Shown piece after piece: positions 11,816 to 23,606 of a DNA stretch of 64,000 nucleotides (position 1 is its first letter; the number at the start of each line of letters is the position of its first letter). Made by a program: the position numbers and the translations under genes. Source of the stretch: Schistocerca nitens. Its lineage: Eukaryota; Arthropoda; Insecta; Orthoptera; Acrididae. Below the pieces are notes generated by a model. That model did no database searches, was not told where the DNA came from, and saw only the letters and a program-made list of their open reading frames with translations. The stretch spans positions 297,452,150-297,516,149 of the forward strand of contig NC_064619.1 of NCBI RefSeq assembly GCF_023898315.1, given 5' to 3'.

Positions 11816-12562
11816 TTTCACTTTGATCCCTACTTTATGGGTATCCAATAAAGGAAAAATTAGATAACGTTGTCGAGAGAGAAAAATTGCCTTACAAACG
11901 TTCATGATGAATAGCAGAGTGGAAGGCACAGTATCCAAACAGATGAAATCGTACTACAAGTGGACCAAGAACTGCTATCAGATCAGTAATTGGCTACTGG
12001 TGCTCTGACTGGCGAATTTTCTAGTCTTGATCTCATCACTGCTTACATTATTTACACGTAAACGTTCTTATACAGCAATTGTGCGCAAGATGGGTAGCAA
12101 AATTGTTTACCGACGAACATAAACAGCAAAGACTCTCAATCATATTAGCGATTTTGGATCACTTTAGACAGTTATAGACCACCCACCGTTCAATACCTAC
12201 CTGTTTAGCACTTTTGACAATTGCTTGCCGGATAGCACTTTCATCATGCCAAGAAACTCAAGGCCGTTCAGTTCCCAGGAGGAAAAACTGTGTGTAGAAA
12301 GGTTGAAGAAGCTGGTGCCACAAGCTTCGAAGTAGACACTGAGACTGTAGTAAAAAGTGAGGTAGGTTTTTAAGAAACAAAAACTGCCAATCTTTTCCTA
12401 TAAAAAATGTTCTATGGCCACATGGCCTTAGTTTCCGAAATCACGCTCTGCATTACAACCAAGAAGCGACCGTTCACATACTGTCTGCCATGCACCTCTC
12501 CTTTTCTCGTCACCAATGAATTACAACAATTTCCTTATAAAAACATATTATGTCCTAACGAG
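11816..12562. other. Mostly unassigned DNA; short open segment at 12246-12338
   Basis: The plus frame from 12246 reads MPRNSRPFSSQEEKLCVERL then KKLVPQASK before a stop. It looks like a helix-loop-helix-type fragment (LKKLVP) but is too short to assign. The rest is featureless. Confidence 0.25.
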
Positions 12563-12574
12563 CAAAATAGTTAG

Positions 12575-12773
12575 CCGTCCGTTGTGACCGATCGGTTCTA
12601 GGTGCTTAAGTCCGGAACCGCGCTGCTGCTACGGTGGCAGGTTCGAATCCTGCCTCAGGCATGGATGTATGTGCTGTCCTTAGGTTAGTTAGGTTTAAGT
12701 ATTTCTAAGTCTAGGGGACTGATGACCTCAGATGTTAAGTACACTAGTGCTTAGAGGCATTTGAACCATTTCA
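12575..12773 (+). mobile_element. tRNA-derived SINE, family A (diverged)
   Basis: Has the tRNA-like head ('ttgtgaccgatcggttctag'), B box 'ggttcgaatcc' and family body, with more substitutions than the other copies. Flanked by imperfect duplications caaaatagttag (12563-12574) and caaaataattaa (12774-12785), so it is probably older. Confidence 0.85.
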
Positions 12774-12785
12774 ACAAAATAATTA

Positions 12786-13400
12786 ACCAACATCTGGATC
12801 CTTATGTGAAGGAACTGCTGGTAGGAAACATCAGATTCTAATCTTTATTATCGGAGTGTCGTTGTACCCTCCCGTCGGTCTACACCTGAAACTAATTAAC
12901 TGCCTCTGTCTCATTTAATACTCTTGTCAGACTGTGCCCGTGGGGCTCACTGAACTAAATGAATAAAGGACAGTCACCACATTAATGTTAATCGACTGCT
13001 CCCAGACAATAGCTGCTCACATTAATCAAAATACTAATTAGAGACATGCTCTAGATCAAAGATCTCGGTTAGATCACACTTGCAGCACTGAACACCAATA
13101 TTGTGACCATGGATTCTGTCCAGACTGCAAGATGTGTGAGGGTAGCAACATAGTAGCTACTGCTGGACTGATAATGGATAAGAACTTGTGAACTGTGAAA
13201 GTCCGTAAAATAATTTCTGTCTTCTTAATTAATTTCACCTGCTAACAAGATGTCTCAAATATACCAACAGAATGAAAAAATTATATGTTTTTTAACGTTG
13301 TCCGTTCTATCCGAGGGCAGGTTGTGGTTTTTATTTGTTACACCTAATTATTAATATTGGGATCAAACCACACATTCATAAATGCTCTCCAGATAGCTAT
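12786..13400. other. Unassigned DNA
   Basis: No gene or repeat recognised. Confidence 0.4.
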
Positions 13401-13414
13401 ACGTTTTGAGAGAA

Positions 13415-13905
13415 CATACTCTGACTTAAATACGAAGGCTGGAACTTTAATAGTGGCAACTATTTATTTACAGCTCGTACAAAATAGATACGTGTTTCAA
13501 AGTTTTACTGACCTTCAAAGTAGTCACCAGCATTGTGTATAAACCGTTGCTAGCGATGTGGAAGTCCTAGGATACTCTTAGCAGTGCCAGTTGTGTTACA
13601 GTTCGAGGGGCGCAGTCTATTGACCGGCGAATCTGTAGCAGTCTGAAGCTAATGCAAAGAAGTGTTTCCTTAAGTTTAGAAATCGAGCTGAACTCACATG
13701 GGCTTAAGTCATGGGAGTAAGTAGGTGGTATGGCACTTAGCAGCCCCGTCAAACAAATCAGTAACAGTTGCACTGTACGTGCTTGAGCATTGTCCTGCAA
13801 AATGATGGTTAGGTCCTGCAGAAAGTGTCATCACTTCTGTCTCTAAGCTGGTCGTAGGTTGTGCTCCAAAAATGAACAGCATGGAGACAGAAGTGATGAC
13901 TCTTT
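13415..13905 (-). pseudogene. Mariner-like transposase remnant
   Basis: The minus frame ending at 13567 begins 'MQDNAQARTVQLLL' and continues to 'SHDLSPCEFSSISKLKETL'. This matches the mariner catalytic C-terminus (HDNA..H ... HPPYSPDLAPSDYHLF.KLKE.L) with several key positions changed. About 80 bp between 13420 and 13550 ('caaagtagtcaccagcattg') is the matching 3' part seen in insect mariner elements. The N-terminal half and clear terminal repeats are missing. Confidence 0.6.
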
Positions 13906-15100
13906 CTGGAGGACTTAACTCTTTTAAATTAAACAAAATTCGGATATCAACAATGGAACGTAAGAACGACGATCGATTACTTCCAATCGAGAACGTTGGC
14001 AATACCGACGATAATCTCGTAGCCGATGTCACGTGACAGACTATGGTACCCCCTATACAGCTCCGTCGAGATCTTATTGCAGTTCTCCATTTTACCTCTG
14101 AAGATGTTTCCCTCAGTCTAAGAGGAAACGTTAGGAGAAAGTTTTATACATCGACCACGGTCTAGTAGCCCGGAAATTTTGAGTGATGTCAGTACCAGCC
14201 GAGAAAGCTTACATTGTATGATATTTTTTCGCCTGTTTTTCTATGAAGCGTCATTCTTTCGAAGGTAACGTATCGAGACAATTTCATTACAGCTACACAA
14301 AAGACTCCATTATCATTTAAAATATTGTTCGCCTATTTGAATAAGATGTGAAATCTCTCTCCCAAAGTTAATGTTACGATTACGGGAAAATCTTACAATG
14401 GTGCTCGTAAAAATGTGCAGTATCGCTAGACGAAACTGCTCTTTGAATCACGTTAAAAGCAAAGGAAGAAGATGTGATTGCTCTCAATTTTTGCGTTTCC
14501 GTCTGCATAGATATGATTTAGATTAAATAACTGGAAGAAATGAAAATGAATTCACAGGAACACTTATTATCTAGTCGGAATTCAACAATACTTTAAAAAC
14601 TTGGACAACAACAACGCGACTGGAAAAGATAACATCCTTGCTGAGTTTTCAACACTTTCGTAGTGCAATTGAGCTAGCGACTCAGCGAAGATAATTTTTT
14701 TGTATCATATTAACTGACTATATTTAATTTCTTAAAATTTTAATTTTGTGATTTAGGACCAACAACTATGGTGGTAAATATCCTTCGCCCCGTCCTTTTG
14801 TATGCTGTTATGGGTTGCAACTACACAAACTTCGAAATTCCCTTAATGACGCTAAACAGCTGTAGAAGGTGACTCGCTGTACCCCAGATTTGAAAATTTG
14901 GTGATTTGTGCTCCTTCCCAACAGTGTTTAGTGAAGAAACAAGGCAATGTGTTCTGACTACACAAGACGTGACAACAGTAGTAATTTTACGAGAAACAGA
15001 GACTAACAGTTGTAGCAGTTCTTATATGCCTGATATAGCGTGCGACCACGAAACGTCAGCCACGCAGTTTTTATACGCGAATTACAGCGTGCTGCCATAA
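13906..15100. other. Unassigned DNA
   Basis: No supported gene or repeat between the mariner remnant and the LINE fragment. Confidence 0.4.
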
Positions 15101-15104
15101 TATA

Positions 15105-15702
15105 CCAGGCACACCGATTTGAAGTGGAATGATCATATAAAATTAATTGTTGGTAATGCGGGTACCAGGTTGAGATTCATTGGGAGAGTCCTTAGAAAAT
15201 GTAGTCCATCAACAAAGGAGGTGGCTTACAAAACACTCGTTCGACCTATACTTGAGAATTGCTCAACAGTGTGGGATCCGTACCGGATCGGGTTGACGGA
15301 GGAGATAGAGAAGATTCAAAGAAGAGCGGCGCGTTTCGTCACAGGGTTATTTGGTAACCGTGGTAGCGTTACGGAGATGTTTAGCAAACTCAAGTGGCAG
15401 ACTCTGCAAGAGAGGCGCTCTGCATCGCGGTGTAGCTTGCTCGCCAGGTTTCGAGAGGGTGCGTTTCTAGATGAGGTATCGAATATATTGCTTCCCCCTA
15501 CTTATACCTCCCGAGGAGATCACGAATGTAAAATTAGAGAGATTCGAGCGCGCATGGAGGCTTTCAGACAGTCGTTCTTCCCGCGAACCATACGCGACTG
15601 GAACATAAAAGGGAGGTAATGACAGTGGCACGTAAAGTGCCCACAGCCACACACCGTTGGGTGGCTTGCGGAGTATAAATGTAGATGTAGATGTAGATGT
15701 AG
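15105..15702 (+). pseudogene. 5'-truncated Jockey/CR1-like LINE with (tagatg)n tail
   Basis: An uninterrupted 166-codon frame (15119-15619) covers the region C-terminal to the reverse transcriptase: 'KWNDHI', 'AYKTLVRPILE', 'CSTVWDPY', 'EKIQRRAARFVTG' and 'REIRARMEAFRQSFFPRTIR' are conserved blocks of Jockey/CR1-type LINEs. It stops at 15617-15619, followed by a ~60 bp 3' UTR and a tail 'tagatgtagatgtagatgtag' at about 15680-15702. The RT and endonuclease parts are absent, as usual for a 5'-truncated insertion. Because the frame is still open, this copy is fairly young. Similar C-terminal blocks occur at 55.9-56.5 and 57.0-57.3 kb. Confidence 0.85.
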
Positions 15703-15796
15703 TAAGACATTTTGTCATGAGCTTAGTGAGCAATTAATTTGGTGATAAGTATGTTTCCTGCAGTCCACAAAAAGGAATATTAATTTTAGGAATTTG

Positions 15797-16935
15797 CAAT
15801 GAGGTGACAAAACTCATGGAATTCCTGGTAATATTGTGTCGGATCTACTTTTGCCCTTCGTGATGCAGCAACTCGACGTGGCATGCACTCAACTAGTAGT
15901 TGTAAGTCTCCTGCAGGTATACTGAACCAGCTGTCGACAATAGCGAAAGTGTTGCCGGTGCAGGATGTTGTGCTCCAACTCACCTCTCGAGTATGCCCCG
16001 TAAGTGTTCGATGGGACTCATGCCGGGCGATCTGGGTGGCCAAAGCATTCGCTCAAACTGTCCAGAAAGTTCTTCAAACCAATCGCGAACTATTGTGGGC
16101 CGGTGACATGACATCGTTATTTGGGAACATGAAGTCCACGAATGGCTGCAAATGGCGTCCAAGTTACCGAACATAGCCATTTTCAACCAATGATTGTTTC
16201 AGTTGGACCAGAGGACCAAGTCCAATCCATGTAAACACAATCCACACCGTTGTGGAGCCACCACCAGCTTGCAAAGTGCCTTGTTAACAACTGGGGTCCA
16301 CGGCTTCGTGGGGTCAACCCCACACACGGACACTACCATCAGCTCTTACCAACTGAAATCGGGACTCCTCTGATGAGGCCACAGTTTTCCAATCGTCTAG
16401 GATCCAGCCGATATGGTCAGGAGCCCAGGATAGGCGCTGCAGGATATGTCGTGCTGTTACGCCAGACTTCGGCGCACTGTCCTAACGGATACGTTCGTCG
16501 TACTTCTTTCACTGATTTCTTCGGTTATTTCAAGCAGTGTTGCTAGTCTGTTAGCACTGGCAACTCTAAGCAAACGCCACTGCTCTCGGTCGTGAAGTGA
16601 AGGCTGTCGGCCACTGCCTTGCCCGCGGTGAGAGGTAATGCGTGAAAGTTGGTGTTCTGGACACACTCTCCAAACTGTGGACTGCGGAATACTGAATTCC
16701 CTAACGATTTCCTAAATGGGATGTCCCATGCGTCTAGCTCCAACTACCATTCCGCGATCAAAGTCTATTAATTCCCGTCGTACGGCATAAACACGTCGGG
16801 AAGCTTCTCGCATGAATCACCTGAGTATAAATGACAGCTCCGTCAGTGGACTGCCCTTTTATACCTTGCGTACGCGATACCACTGCCATTCGCATATGTG
16901 CATATCGCTATTCCATGAGTTTTGTCATCTCGGTG
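15797..16935 (-). mobile_element. Tc1-like DNA transposon
   Basis: Termini are inverted: 'gaggtgacaaaactcatgga' at 15801 and its counterpart 'attccatgagttttgtcatc' near 16912, followed by TA at 16936-16937. The ~1.14 kb length and minus-strand transposase are standard for Tc1 elements. The left end is slightly decayed (its flanking TA is not intact). Confidence 0.88.
15800..16813 (-). pseudogene. Tc1-like transposase, decayed
   Basis: On the minus strand from about 16813: 'RRELIDFDRGMVVGARRMGH' (N-terminal helix-turn-helix start), an in-frame stop near 16712, 'IPQSTVWRVC' (paired-like DNA-binding segment), the catalytic region 'SSEESRFQLVRADGSVRVW', and the C-terminus 'IVRDWFEELSGQFERMLWPP' then 'RSPGMSPIEHL'. 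Tc1 transposases carry D-D-(34)-E/D; here the first catalytic Asp of the usual SDES motif is read as Glu (SEES). Frame breaks separate the blocks, so the protein would not be made whole. Cut-and-paste DNA transposition is the family role. Confidence 0.85.
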
Positions 16936-16937
16936 TA

Positions 16938-17644
16938 CCATTCCCACAACTAGTAGGAAAATTTCTTTGGTAGAAAGCATATTCCCAATGGCCTTTGTAA
17001 CAATGTTATTTGGTGATATGTATACTTACGGCGGCCTGTGAACGTCTGAAGAGACATTTCATGGGAATTAAAAGCTATATTTCACAACAAACAGAAACTA
17101 TAACAGGTGCAGCAAATTATCACTAGTTGCCAGAGATGTACTGAGGTGATACGACATTTTCCTGTGAAAGCAGTAAAGGAATACAGTTGGTGGTAAGTAT
17201 ACGTCCCAGTGAAAGGGAATACTGGAGGTAAGGTGAAAGAACAACTGTACAAATCTGTGTGTGTGCGTTTACTGTGAGGATGGAAACTATCAATGGAATT
17301 AATAAAAAGTAGAACAATTATCACATCTAAGAAAGGAAATGTCAATGGTCTTCAAATTGAAGAACCTTGGCATTTAAAAGCCATGCTTCAAAAATTCTAC
17401 TCAGCATTGTTAAAGGAAAACTAAAAAATAATATTATCTAACATTTAAAAGAAGACTAATTTAGATTTAGGGAAAGAAAGGGAAACAGGAAAGCCTAAAT
17501 TTCACTAAGAATAAACTTTGAAAGAACAATTGAGAGGAACACGTAAATTTATGCCGCATTCCTTGACACAGAGTAGGTTTTTGGTAAAGAGAACTTGAAA
17601 AAACTGTTTGGAAAACTAAATAAAACTGAGGTATACTGGAGAGG
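16938..17644. other. Unassigned AT-rich DNA
   Basis: No gene or repeat recognised; overlapping minus frames of 64-87 codons at 17082-17345 have no domain signature. Confidence 0.4.
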
Positions 17645-18735
17645 TGCGGTTGTTGAGGACTTCAGTCCGAAGACTCGTTTGATGTAGCACGCCACTCTAG
17701 TCCAAGCGCTCCACTCTAGTCTAACCTGTAAATGCCTCTATATCACTGAATAACTACGGCAACAACCATCCTTTTCAGTCCGATTACTGTATTCATGGTA
17801 TGGTCTCACTCTCCAATTTTTAGCGCCCATACTTCCCTTCAGTATAAGCCAGACACCTGCTAAGATCTGTCTTAGCAATTGATCCCCTGCTTTTGTCAAA
17901 TTGTGCCGAAAATTTCTTTTTCCTTAATTCTATTCAGTGTCTCTTACTAGTTATTTGATCTACCTACGTAATCTTCAGCATTATTCTGCTCACCACCTTT
18001 CGAAAGCTTCTATTGTCTACTTGTCTGAAGTGTTTATCGTCCACGTTTCATTTCCGTACACATCTACACTCCAGACAAATACCATCAGAAAAGATTTCCT
18101 GACATGTAAACTTATATTCGATGTTAACAAATCCCTCTTTATCAGAAATGTGTTTCTTGTTATATCCTCTCCACTTCGGCCACAGCAGTTTGTTTGCTGA
18201 CCGGATAGGAAAAATCCACAGACTACAAAATTGTTCAAATGGCTCAAAGCGCTATGGGACTTAACATCTGAGGTCATCAGTATCCTGTACTTAGAACTAC
18301 TTAAACCTAAATAACCTAAGGATATCACACACATCCATGACCGAAGCAGGATTCGAACCTGCGACCGCAGCAGCGCGGTTCCGAATTGAAGCGCCTAGAA
18401 CCGTTCGGCCACAGCGAACGGCCTCACATACTACTTTTGGTGCCTCGTTCCTAATATAATTTCTTCTGCACCGTCCGATTTAAGACGACCAAGTTCCATA
18501 ACCCTTATTTTACTTTAGTTAATTTCAGTTTATAATCTTCTTTCTAGACAGTGTCCATTCCGTTCATCTGCTCTCCCAAGGTCTTCGCCGTCTCCGACAA
18601 ATTGAAACGTCGTCGTCGACGTTTTTATTTCTTCTCCTTCAATTTCCTTTCGAAATTTCTCTTTCGCTGTCCTTACCGGTGAGGGCTCAGTCACATTTAC
18701 CACTTACGATCACTGCAAATCTTGGACAGGGATAA
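17645..18735 (-). pseudogene. RTE-like LINE, RT to 3' end, split by a SINE
   Basis: On the minus strand, RT-palm sequence lies upstream (about 18540-18620: a 'GDGEDLGRADERNGHCLERR' type block equivalent to FADD..ILSET..DLG). Next come 'YGNETWTIN' and 'IEAFERW' near 17990-18070, and the 3' end 'catcaaacgagtcttcggac' near 17660-17680. This is the same family as the 4440-4576 fragment and the 20.3-25.5 kb copy. A family A SINE sits at 18227-18424 within it. Many stops are present. Confidence 0.7.
18227..18424 (-). mobile_element. tRNA-derived SINE, family A
   Basis: Minus-strand copy with the family body and B box complement 'ggattcgaacctgcgacc'. Flanked by 10-bp duplications cacagactac (18217-18226) and cacatactac (18425-18434), one mismatch. 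Inserted into the RTE-like LINE. Confidence 0.9.
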
Positions 18736-18905
18736 ATCAGTAAACTGACATATTTTGGGCATTATCATTCCATAAGGTCATATAAACTAATGTTCTGGGG
18801 TTACTCACCTTTAAGAAAGGAAGCTTTAATTTCTCAACACGTGGTGTCACCCACGATCATCTTGTAGATACCTGTTTAAGTAGTTAGACATTTTGACTAC
18901 TGCTT
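18736..18905 (+). pseudogene. Short LINE C-terminal fragment
   Basis: Plus-strand reading of about 18765-18830 gives 'PLRKEALISQHVVSP' preceded by a 'SYKLMFWGYS' block, resembling 'hYGI.FWG.S......F.lQK' found after RT in Jockey/CR1-like LINEs. Short and weak. Confidence 0.35.
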
Positions 18906-18908
18906 CAA

Positions 18909-19573
18909 ATACGAGGGCTATTCGGAAAGTAAGGAACGATCGGTCGCGAAATGGAAACCACAGTGAAAATTAAAACTGTTTTATTGGCAACAGTTATCTA
19001 CACCTTCCAGCCACTCCCAGCCACTTCGCAGCTCCGACTTAGACATATATCGTAGCGTTGTACCGAATTTCCAATACTCTCGGCATAGAAGACACCCTGT
19101 GTGCTTTCCGGCATATTTCCACGCTAGACTACAGCTCGTTGTCTGTGTGAAAATGCTGTCTTCATAGCTAACGGTTCATTTGAGCAAAGATGAATATCAG
19201 ATGGAGGAAAGTCCGGGCTGTATGGTGGGTAATAAAACACCTTCCATCGGAAACGCTGCAGGGGTATCCTCATTCCCCTTTAGTGCGCGGCTAAGACCTG
19301 CCATGGAGAAGAAACCACATGACAGTTACGCTATGCTCGGTTGCACGAAATCAGACGAGATCTCCCGGCATGCATCCATATTTGTTATTTGTGGGGGGGG
19401 GGGGAGGCTGGGGGGAAGGCGGGGGGGAGTGGGCACTGGCAAATTAGAAGAGCGACTTGACGCTATAGACACGCATACTAGGGACACTGCCCATCACATC
19501 TATGCGAAGCTTCATCGGTTTTCACTGTGGTTCCCATTTCGCTATCGATCATTCCTTACTTTCCGAATAGTCT
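18909..19573. mobile_element. Mariner-type element with ~55-bp inverted ends, non-autonomous
   Basis: The left end 'ctattcggaaagtaaggaac' continuing to 'accacagtgaaaa' is repeated inverted at the right end ('cactgtggttcccatttcgc' to 'ccttactttccgaatag') with few mismatches over about 55 bp. The ~665-bp interior is shorter than an autonomous mariner (~1.3 kb). It contains a G-run (about 19393-19404) inside a 143-codon frame that shows no complete transposase domain. Likely an internally deleted derivative. Confidence 0.75.
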
Positions 19574-20279
19574 TCTTTTATTTATTTCCTCGTGAAGTTT
19601 GTCGTAAATAATGCACTGTATTCAAAAGGAACAATGATGTAAATAGTTACTACACCACAAGAAAAAATGTCATTCATAAACACACATTAAAGTTGTTTTT
19701 AGCACAGAAACCGATCCAGAATGTTGCCACCAAAACTTTTGATTACTTACGCAATTATATAGAATTTCTAACAGACAGAAAAGTCTTGGTTGGAAACAAA
19801 TTGAAAAAGTTTCCCCCTGACAAGTTCTCCCCTTCCGTAACAGCATTGTTATTATGTAATGTGTAAAAGATGGTGGGTGGGAATTACTAACTCACATGCT
19901 TAAAATGAGATAAAATAAATAAATTAGACACCTCATTCGATATAACAGGTTCTTAAAAAAATGTTAAAAAGAAAAATACTGGGGGAAAAATCCTGAGGCA
20001 GACACAAATTATCCGTATCACGAAATGTTATCAGTGAAAAGAAATGGTACAAAAGGCGAAGGACAGAGAAAAATGGCTGCATTAACCGGGAGTTGGGTTT
20101 AATATTTGATGATGATCCCCATAGGAACCTTTTTTTCTTAATTTCAACATTCATTATAGCACGATATCGTCGTTGGCAAATGTTCTTAAACTCATCACTC
20201 GGAACTTAAGAAATTTTACGAGTGATATGTATTTTTATTTGCTATTGTGAAATGACATAATTATGACATACTAAGGAAA
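19574..20279. other. Unassigned DNA
   Basis: A short open plus-strand stretch near 19735-19860 (KTFDYLRNYIEFLTDRK) could not be assigned to a family. Nothing else recognised. Confidence 0.3.
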
Positions 20280-20473
20280 CGAACTGGAAGACAATTTTTA
20301 GAAAGGGGAGATATCGTAGATGAAGATAAGATGTGAGATAAGATACTGCGAGATGAGACTGTCAAAGCACTGAAACACCTGAGTAGAAACAAGTCAGCTC
20401 GGCTAGACGGCATTTCCTCATCACTGAGCCCGTGGGAAAGCCAATCTTTCTTTCACATCCTATGCAATAAATA

Positions 20474-21490
20474 CATATGAGTAAAAGCAGTATGACCACT
20501 GCCCACCCCTAGACCGAATGCCCACTGGCGGCGCTGCAAGCACTTGATGAGCAAGGGAAGTATAGAAGTGGAGGAGAGGAGAATGGGGAATAATTGTATC
20601 GACGATCCTGGCACAGCTGGTAAAATTCAGATACAAGAGCGACTTAGAGGGCAAACTGTCACGGCATCGCTCATGTGAGCGAGAATCTCGGAAACGGCGA
20701 AACTGGTCGGCTCCTCGTGTCGTATTGTCGTGAACATCTACGGAAAATGGTTGCAGGACAGTGAAACAGGGATTAGGCAACAAAGTGTTGAAGATCCATG
20801 ACCCGTCACAGAATGCAGACGTTATCGGCTTGCCCGCTCTGTTAATCAGGACATGCGTTGGTCTGTGGCAGATCTGAAGCAGAATACAATGCTACTGCAA
20901 GCTCTAGTGTTTCGGAATTCACCGTCCAGCGCGATGTTTAACACGGGGCACCGTAATAGGCTATCCACGTTGCGTAACGAAATCATTAATTACGGCTGCA
21001 GTGGGTAGGAGATCGCTGAGAATGGAAAGTGGATTATTTTTAATGTGTCCGATGGGGGCAGTTAAATGCTATGTGTGGAATTTCTCACTTCTTCCTTGGG
21101 ATCTGTTGCACCACGACAGCTAAATCGTCGACTGTCTTCACGCTTTATAACTTCCCGCTTGGTCATGGCATCTTCCAGCAGGATAAATGTCCGTGGAAAA
21201 ACGCCAGAATCGTGCTAGAATGGTTTGAGGTGCGTAATAGTAAACTGACGTTGCTGTCTTGGCCACCAAATTAGCCTGATCTGAACCCGAAGAAACACAT
21301 CCGGCTCGCTATAGGATGCCACATCCTCGTCAACAAACTACCAGTCCGTAATTTACTGGAATCATTTGATCTGCACTTATATACCTACCAACGATTTATC
21401 GAATCCATGTCACGCAAAATCGCTGCTGTATTGCCTTCCAATCGTACCAGCAAGGTATTGACCGGGTAGTCTTAGTGTTTTGGCTCACTG
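20474..21490 (+). mobile_element. Tc1-like transposon remnant (in LINE)
   Basis: The right end 'cttagtgttttggctcactg' (to 21490) pairs loosely with a left end 'catatgagtaaaagcagtatg' near 20474, preceded by TA. Plus-strand transposase remains include 'HGIFQQDKCPWKNARIVLEW' (second catalytic Asp in QQD), 'LLSWPPN' and 'PDLNPKKHIRLAI', where the expected E of DLNPIE is changed. It is strongly decayed, with several stops. It interrupts the RTE-like LINE. Confidence 0.65.
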
Positions 21491-21967
21491 ATGGATATGA
21501 TATAGATGAAATATGGTCAGACCACAGGAATAATATAGTATTTACAGTCCCAAAGAAGGGAGGTGTTGGTAGTTGTGAATATCGTCGAACCACCCTTCAA
21601 TAGGTCACAGTTCCAAAATACTGACACATATTATTTGAACACGAATAAGAAAACTTAATAACCGACCTTGGGGAAGGCTAGTTTCGGTTCCGCAGAAATG
21701 TAGGAATACGCGAGGTAATACAGCCTCAAAGAGTTATCGTAGAAGAGAGATTGAAGAAAGGAAAACCTTGGTTTATGACATCTGTAAATTTCTAGATATC
21801 GTTTGACAGTATTGACTGGAATATACCCTTTGAAATTCTGAAGGTATGAAGGATAAAGTAAAGGAAGTAAAAGGTAAACCGAAGGACTTTTAAAGGCACA
21901 AGTAGTTGAGAAGGGAGTGACAGTTGTAGCTTACCCCTGATTTTATTCAGTACGTACATTCAGTAAG

Positions 21968-22287
21968 GGCAACGGCCTTGCCGCAGTGGATACACCGGTT
22001 CCCGTGAGATCACCGAAGTTAAGCGCTGTCGAGCGTAGACGGCACTTGGATGGGTGACCATCCAGGCCGCCATGCGCTGTTGCCATTTTTCGGGGTGCAC
22101 TCAGCCTCGTGATGCCAATTGAAGAGCTACTCGACCGAATAGTAGCGGCTTCGGTCAAGAATACCATCATAACGACCGGGAGAGCGGTGTGCTGACCACA
22201 TGCCCCTCCTATCCGCATCCTCCACTGAGGATGACACTGCGGTCGGATGGTCCCGACGGGCCACTTGTGGCCTGAAGACGGAGTGAT
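21968..22287 (+). mobile_element. 5S-rRNA-derived SINE (SINE3-like)
   Basis: The first ~120 bp read like a 5S rRNA gene: 'gatcaccgaagttaagcgct', 'gtcgagc' and 'cacttggatgggtgacc' are 5S internal-promoter landmarks (A box, intermediate element, C box). A ~200-bp unrelated tail follows. Flanked by an exact 10-bp duplication attcagtaag at 21958-21967 and 22288-22297. A SINE using a 5S promoter is the SINE3 arrangement. It lies inside the RTE-like LINE. Confidence 0.9.
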
Positions 22288-22699
22288 ATTCAGTAAGCTG
22301 TGAAGCTCTGGAAACGGAGATAAAATTTAGGGAGAAGATATTGAAATACTGTTTGCCGATGACACGATATTACTGCCAGAGACGCCAATGGACTTTAGTG
22401 ACGATTTGAATAGATTGGATAACCACTGAAAAGAGTTTATAACATGAACAACGAAAGTAAAACAATAGCAATTCATTTATTCGACGCTGGTATAATTAGC
22501 AGCAGAAGAGGCTTCGAATACGCATGGAGAAGTAACTGATGATTGTCGGAGTAGGGAGGATTTGAAATTCTGAGAGGAATAGCAAAAAAGCAGTTCTGGA
22601 AAAAAGTAGTTTGTTAATATGAAATAAAAATTTAATAGCTAGGAAGTCTTTCCTGAAGACACACTGAGATGAGAAAACTCAAGGGACACCTCCGAATAC

Positions 22700-23603
22700 C
22701 GTGTCTGAGCTTCTTATACCCGGAGTGGTGCAGAATCGTCGTGACACGAACAAGTCGTTGGAAGTCGCTCGCAGAAATGTTGAACCATGTTGCCCCTGTA
22801 GCAGTTCTTAATAGCAGAGGTGTTGCCGGTGAACAATTTCGTGCACGAACTGACTTTTCGATTAAGTTCTATAAAAGTTCTATGCGATTCATGACAAGCT
22901 ATGTGGGTGGCCAAATCCATCTCTCAAATTGTCCAGAATGTTCTTCAAACCAGTCGCGGGCAACTGCGAGCTGGTAACACGGCGCATTGTCGTCCACAAC
23001 ATGAAGTCCACGAATGGCGGCAAATGGCCTCCAGCCAACTGAACAACCAGAGGACACAGTCCATTCCATCTTAACACAGCCCACACCCTACAAAGTGGCT
23101 TCATGACAACTTCGGTCCATGGCTTCGTGGGGCCTACGCCCCGCTCAGACCCTACCATCAACTCCTACAAACTGAAATCGCGACTCATCCGACCAGGCCA
23201 CGAGTTTTCACTCGTCTAGGGTCCAACGAATGTGATCATGAGCCAAGGAGACGTGCCGCAGGCGATGTCGTGCTGTTAACATAGGCACTCGCGTCGGCCG
23301 TCTGCTGTCATGGCCCATTAAGGCCAAATTTCGCCTCACTGGCATAACGGATACGTTCGTCGTACGTCCCATATTGATTTCTGCGGTTACTTCACGCAGT
23401 GTTGCTTGTCTGTTAGCACTGACAGCTCTACGCAAATGCCGCCGCTTTCGGTCGTTAAGAGAAGGCCGTGGTCCACTGCTTTGTCCGCCGAGAGAGGTAA
23501 TGCCTGAAATGTGGCGTTCTCGGCACTCTTGACACTGTGGATAGCAGAATATTGAATTCCCTAACGATTTACGAAATGGAATGTACCATGCGTCTATTTC
23601 CAT
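22700..23603 (-). pseudogene. Tc1-like transposase (outer element), decayed
   Basis: Minus-strand blocks: 'TNVSVMPVRRNLALMGHDSR' (end of the DNA-binding domain), 'ARHRLRHVSLAHDHIRWTLD', a catalytic 'AWSDESRF' near 23185-23210, 'VARDWFEEHSGQFERWIWPP', and a C-terminus toward 22700. The reading frame is broken between blocks. The N-terminal start is separated from the rest by the inner Tc1 insertion at 23606. Confidence 0.8.
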
Positions 23604-23606
23604 CTA

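Noticed and set aside
21990-22085. Possible functional 5S rRNA gene
   Set aside because: It has a fused 200-bp tail and a 10-bp target duplication and sits in a LINE, so it is a 5S-derived SINE.
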